DNA of 64,000 nucleotides from Phoronis australis (Eukaryota; Phoronida; Phoronidae), in contig NMRA01000766.1 of assembly GCA_002633005.1 (NCBI GenBank), positions 1 to 64,000 on the forward strand. Reading direction: 5' to 3'. The first letter of the stretch is position 1, and each line of letters starts with the position of its first letter. This document shows positions 63,601-64,000 of the stretch, piece after piece. The position numbers were made by a program, and so were the translations under genes. The notes under the pieces are model-generated. The model worked only from the letters and a program-made list of their open reading frames with translations. It was not told the origin of the DNA and did not search any database.

Positions 63601-63814
63601 AAACAAAAATTTTTTTACTGTCATTCAGTGGTTCATCATGAACTGAAGTATTTGTTGTCACAATAATTTTTGATTGGTGTTATTTCAGGTGGCAAGCCTT
63701 GTAGGTACGGCGGTCTGAAATGTACGGTCGACAACTCCCATTGCGTGGTCACACCATTCAGACGTCGTTGCGTTTGTGATAGAGGATATGTCAAGTTCCG
63801 AGGTCTATGCGTTC
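51624..63814 (+). CDS. Secreted EGF / Ly6-like / EGF / TSP1 mosaic protein (5' part)
   Basis: Eight coding exons (51624-51675, 52534-52998, 58734-58825, 59325-59505, 60629-60829, 61280-61361, 62478-62587, 63689-63814) join in consistent phase and give about 436 residues before the window ends. A signal peptide (residues 1 to about 17, KILLFLVVVFG) starts the chain. EGF-like 1 is 28-70. A linker (86-172) is basic (HRVKRHQRHWRRR, with RVKR as a furin-type site) then Ser/Asp-rich. A Ly6/uPAR-like module is 174-262. EGF-like 2 is 278-322, TSP1 340-394 (WSSWGSW), and a six-cysteine module 399-435. The two EGF-like modules share RCKN[KR]G[KR]C and PPFW, so they arose by duplication. Most junctions are phase 1, the usual exon-shuffling phase. 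No named family is recognised. The exon 2-3 join crosses two assembly gaps and is the least secure. Confidence 0.75.
52033..52274. mobile_element. 242-bp MITE with TSD CTTAG
   Basis: CAGAGGCGGATCTAC at the left and GTAGATCTGCCACTG at the right are inverted repeats (13 of 15). CTTAG directly flanks both (52028-52032 and 52275-52279). Internal runs AGGGGGGG and CCCCCCC and no coding capacity. It sits in intron 1 of the mosaic gene. Confidence 0.85.
52534..52998 (+). CDS. Mosaic gene exon 2 (EGF-like 1 and charged linker)
   Basis: Acceptor TTTATTACATTTAG, donor GTGGGT, phase 1 to 1. Seven cysteines in CPADPC...RCKNKGRC...PPFWQCKC...KVC form the EGF-like module. KCVGNKCDC follows. The remaining ~87 residues are low complexity: Arg/His-rich with RVKR and RRR, then SSDSSSSDSDS and DKDDKGKKG. 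Confidence 0.8.
53203..53269. mobile_element. 67-bp perfect hairpin element
   Basis: CCATGCGCGCACCCA (53203-53217) is the exact reverse complement of 53255-53269, and the loop is the G-run/C-run GGGGGGCTCGGGGGGCTC plus CCCCCC. GAAAC-like sequence lies on both sides. Probably a minimal derivative of a larger G/C-run MITE. Confidence 0.75.
53759..53911. mobile_element. MITE family A copy 2 (TGACCTATCGC termini)
   Basis: Perfect 11-bp termini TGACCTATCGC and GCGATAGGTCA enclose a 153-bp element that matches 32088-32263: AAGCTCCGCCCC, TTGACAAACAAAC, AATGGCGGCTTGGAAACGAA, TGATTGGTCAGTTGAGC. It lies in intron 2 of the mosaic gene. Confidence 0.8.
54479..54520 (+). CDS. Candidate 42-nt in-frame microexon of the mosaic gene
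   Basis: A very strong polypyrimidine tract and acceptor (GGTTTTTTATTTTTTGCCAG) precedes 42 bases read as ESTILPSTSLVKSR in phase 1, ending at GTGTAC in phase 1, so it could be spliced between exons 2 and 3 without a shift. The donor is mediocre. Confidence 0.25.
54962..55100. mobile_element. G-run/C-run repeat, two tandem half-copies
   Basis: CCACAGGGGGCTGGGGG...GCCCCCCACTTTTT occurs twice, 74 bases apart (from 54969 and 55043). It looks like tandem copies of the end of a G/C-run MITE comparable with the one at 52.0 kb. No target-site duplication found. Confidence 0.5.
55128..55746. other. 305-bp near-exact direct duplication around a single N (probable assembly artefact)
   Basis: 55128-55432 and 55442-55746 match base for base apart from a few differences (AAAAAAATTTCG versus AAAAAAAGTTCG; ATTTATTCGG versus ATTTAGTCGG). 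An N at 55433 sits exactly at the end of copy 1. This is the pattern of two overlapping contig ends scaffolded side by side, or of two haplotypes. Confidence 0.85.
55660..55780 (+). pseudogene. Non-LTR retrotransposon remnant (end of RT region)
   Basis: The frame reads YAFSRSYFNYCPLVWHLWG then VQKARKIGKRFN. S.FNYCPLVW...KKI is a hallmark of the region following the reverse transcriptase domain of CR1/Jockey-type LINEs. Upstream codons contain stops in this frame, so it is a dead fragment. The same piece occurs truncated in the duplicate at 55346-55432. Confidence 0.65.
56090..56283 (+). CDS. Orphan first exon, type II membrane protein-like
   Basis: ATG, a short cytoplasmic stretch (MPTVPPLSNTV), a hydrophobic anchor (QVLMLVVVSVNFLYIAL), then a luminal-looking segment with NST and NFS sequons, ending at the good donor GTAAGT in phase 2. 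That layout is typical of Golgi glycosyl- or sulfotransferases, but no catalytic region is present here. It lies on the same strand inside intron 2 of the mosaic gene, between the two contig joins, so it may be a misplaced contig. Confidence 0.35.
56639..56809 (+). CDS. Orphan candidate exon, unrecognised
   Basis: Acceptor ATTGATTCAG (or ACACAG at 56662), donor GTAACC after ATT ATG, 57 or 49 codons open, phase 0. Contains RTEPFADVMAGMWRNYEPV and FEQASTGRREIM. Its phase does not match the 56090 exon (phase 2) or mosaic exon 3 (phase 1), so at least one further exon would be needed. Confidence 0.3.
56977..57501. other. ~235-bp direct duplication around a single N (probable assembly artefact)
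   Basis: 56977-57206 and 57261-57501 are the same sequence, starting AGGCCTACTAGTACGCAACG, with two small indels (GTTGAAGTGACATG versus GTTTCGTGACATG; an extra AGACTATCAACA-type insert in copy 2). The N at 57207 ends copy 1. Same pattern as at 55.4 kb; the indels suggest two alleles. Confidence 0.8.
57074..57158. repeat. 85-bp hairpin (possible small MITE)
   Basis: CACAGGCACCTTTAATCAGC and CCTC pair with GAGGGCTAGTAAAGGTGCCTGTG with two mismatches across a ~37-base loop. The hairpin is present in both members of the flanking duplication. Confidence 0.65.
57502..58733. other. Right part of mosaic intron 2
   Basis: AT-rich intronic sequence before exon 3. No repeat with clear ends and no additional exon recognised. 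Confidence 0.4.
58734..58825 (+). CDS. Mosaic gene exon 3 (Ly6-like, first half)
   Basis: Acceptor TTTCATTCTAG, donor GTGAGT, phase 1 to 0. Encodes GCAQGCWVCHNKQSWDEC and GEWTQCNMQQ. The CWVC start and Cys spacing fit the first finger of a Ly6/uPAR-like domain. Confidence 0.7.
59325..59505 (+). CDS. Mosaic gene exon 4 (Ly6-like, second half)
   Basis: Acceptor GTTTTTGTAG, donor GTAAAC, phase 0 to 1, 60 codons. PMCEAEV, a stretch of beta-like sequence, RCKEKQVC and AICRNCTETSTC follow the Ly6/uPAR pattern. The canonical final CN is not seen; the module ends TCQ. Confidence 0.7.
59846..59941. repeat. Short direct repeat in mosaic intron 4
   Basis: AAGCGTTTATTCGGAAAATT occurs at 59846-59865 and 59922-59941, exactly, 76 bases apart. 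Confidence 0.9.
60629..60829 (+). CDS. Mosaic gene exon 5 (EGF-like 2)
   Basis: Acceptor GCTCTTTTGCAG, donor GTAAGT, phase 1 to 1. RCRPYSPC, RCKNRGKC, PPFWSCDC and GYTGYRC parallel the exon 2 module residue by residue, including PPFW. Confidence 0.85.
61280..61361 (+). CDS. Mosaic gene exon 6 (TSP1, first half)
   Basis: Acceptor TTTGATTTGTAG, donor GTGAGT, phase 1 to 2. GGWSSWGSWTEC is the classic tryptophan-rich start of a thrombospondin type 1 repeat. WxxW is a C-mannosylation signal. The CSVTCG O-fucosylation motif is replaced by CVVGNFDGCG. Confidence 0.85.
62272..62434. repeat. 21-bp AT-rich tandem repeat
   Basis: About eight units of AATATCTACATATATTATTA-type sequence, mostly 21 bp with one 18-bp unit, followed by a short TGTGTGTG run. 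It lies 40 bases before the acceptor of mosaic exon 7; open frames on both strands are repeat artefacts. Confidence 0.95.
62478..62587 (+). CDS. Mosaic gene exon 7 (TSP1, second half)
   Basis: Acceptor CTGTTTCAAG, donor GTACGT, phase 2 to 1. VGKKYRYRTCTNPPPTYNGK, DCRGRDC and EECDVDC complete the TSP1 repeat (R.R.C..P.P..NG..C pattern). Confidence 0.85.
62837..62849 (-). promoter_or_regulatory. CTCF-like core motif
   Basis: Read on minus, CCACTAGGGGGCA is an exact match to the known CTCF core. A second, CCACTAGGGGGTG, lies 109 bases away at 62946-62958 in the same orientation. Both are in intron 7 of the mosaic gene. Motif match only; they may be part of a short repeat. Confidence 0.35.
63689..63814 (+). 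CDS. Mosaic gene exon 8 (six-cysteine module)
   Basis: Acceptor GTTATTTCAG, donor GTAAGT, phase 1 to 1, 41 codons. CRYGGLKC, NSHC, RRRCVC and GYVKFRGLC give six cysteines with a C.C..GY....C end, resembling EB or EGF-like modules. The gene must continue past the right edge. Confidence 0.75.
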
Positions 63815-64000
63815 GTAAGTTTACCTCATTACTCTTTTTCAAAAATAATTCCGCACAGTCCAGTGTGGTCCTTGTTCTGCAAGTAGCTCACTAAACTTGT
63901 TGTGAGAAGTCATTTCAGCAAATGGCTAATATCAGAAACACAAAATCACAAACTGTGTTGCAACATTAATGTATGTACCTCACCCATAGCGAAGCCATTT

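Noticed and set aside
1-64000. CRISPR arrays, operons, prophage or bacterial insertion sequences
   Set aside because: No repeat-spacer pattern or prokaryotic gene layout; coding sequence is split by GT/AG introns.

Overview
This is a eukaryotic, intron-rich, AT-rich window with no bacterial gene organisation. Coding sequence is a very small fraction of it. The gene content suggests an invertebrate deuterostome such as a hemichordate or a cephalochordate: a TspanC8-type tetraspanin, and a secreted mosaic protein made of EGF, Ly6/uPAR-like and thrombospondin-1 modules on phase-1 exons. Repeats are numerous and diverse. The species assignment is inference; the gene content and splice structure were read directly.

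Layout. Positions 1-11.6 kb are repeat-dominated and hold no convincing gene. They contain a 26-bp tandem array carrying a CCAAT box in every unit, three diverged copies of a ~1-1.4 kb tandem duplication, a 73-bp triplicate, and two related inverted-array (fold-back) elements at 4.3-5.6 and 10.05-11.6 kb. From 14.37 to 18.42 kb I can assemble a previously unlabelled six-exon gene on the minus strand whose reading phases agree at every junction (188 residues, no recognised family). From 20.65 to about 47.4 kb lies a plus-strand tetraspanin gene with seven coding exons (275 residues, eight cysteines in the large extracellular loop). It has an 11.3-kb first intron, a probable long 3' UTR, and a candidate alternative last exon at 47.37 kb. 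Its introns hold MITE-like elements, tRNA-derived SINE heads, a Penelope-like fragment and a 413-bp DNA element with an exact target-site duplication.

From 51.55 kb to the right edge is a second plus-strand gene with a TATA box, a signal peptide and eight visible coding exons. Its order is EGF-like, a basic then Ser/Asp-rich linker with RVKR, a Ly6/uPAR-like module, a second EGF-like module with the same PPFW motif, a TSP1 repeat, then a six-cysteine module. It continues beyond the window. Its second intron is unreliable: it holds two single-N contig joins, each flanked by a near-exact duplication (55.1-55.7 and 57.0-57.5 kb), which look like assembly artefacts, plus an orphan type-II-membrane-like exon.

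Working relationship: a TspanC8 tetraspanin would act at the cell surface, in known members by escorting the ADAM10 protease. The mosaic protein would be extracellular. Nothing in the sequence shows that the two genes act together.
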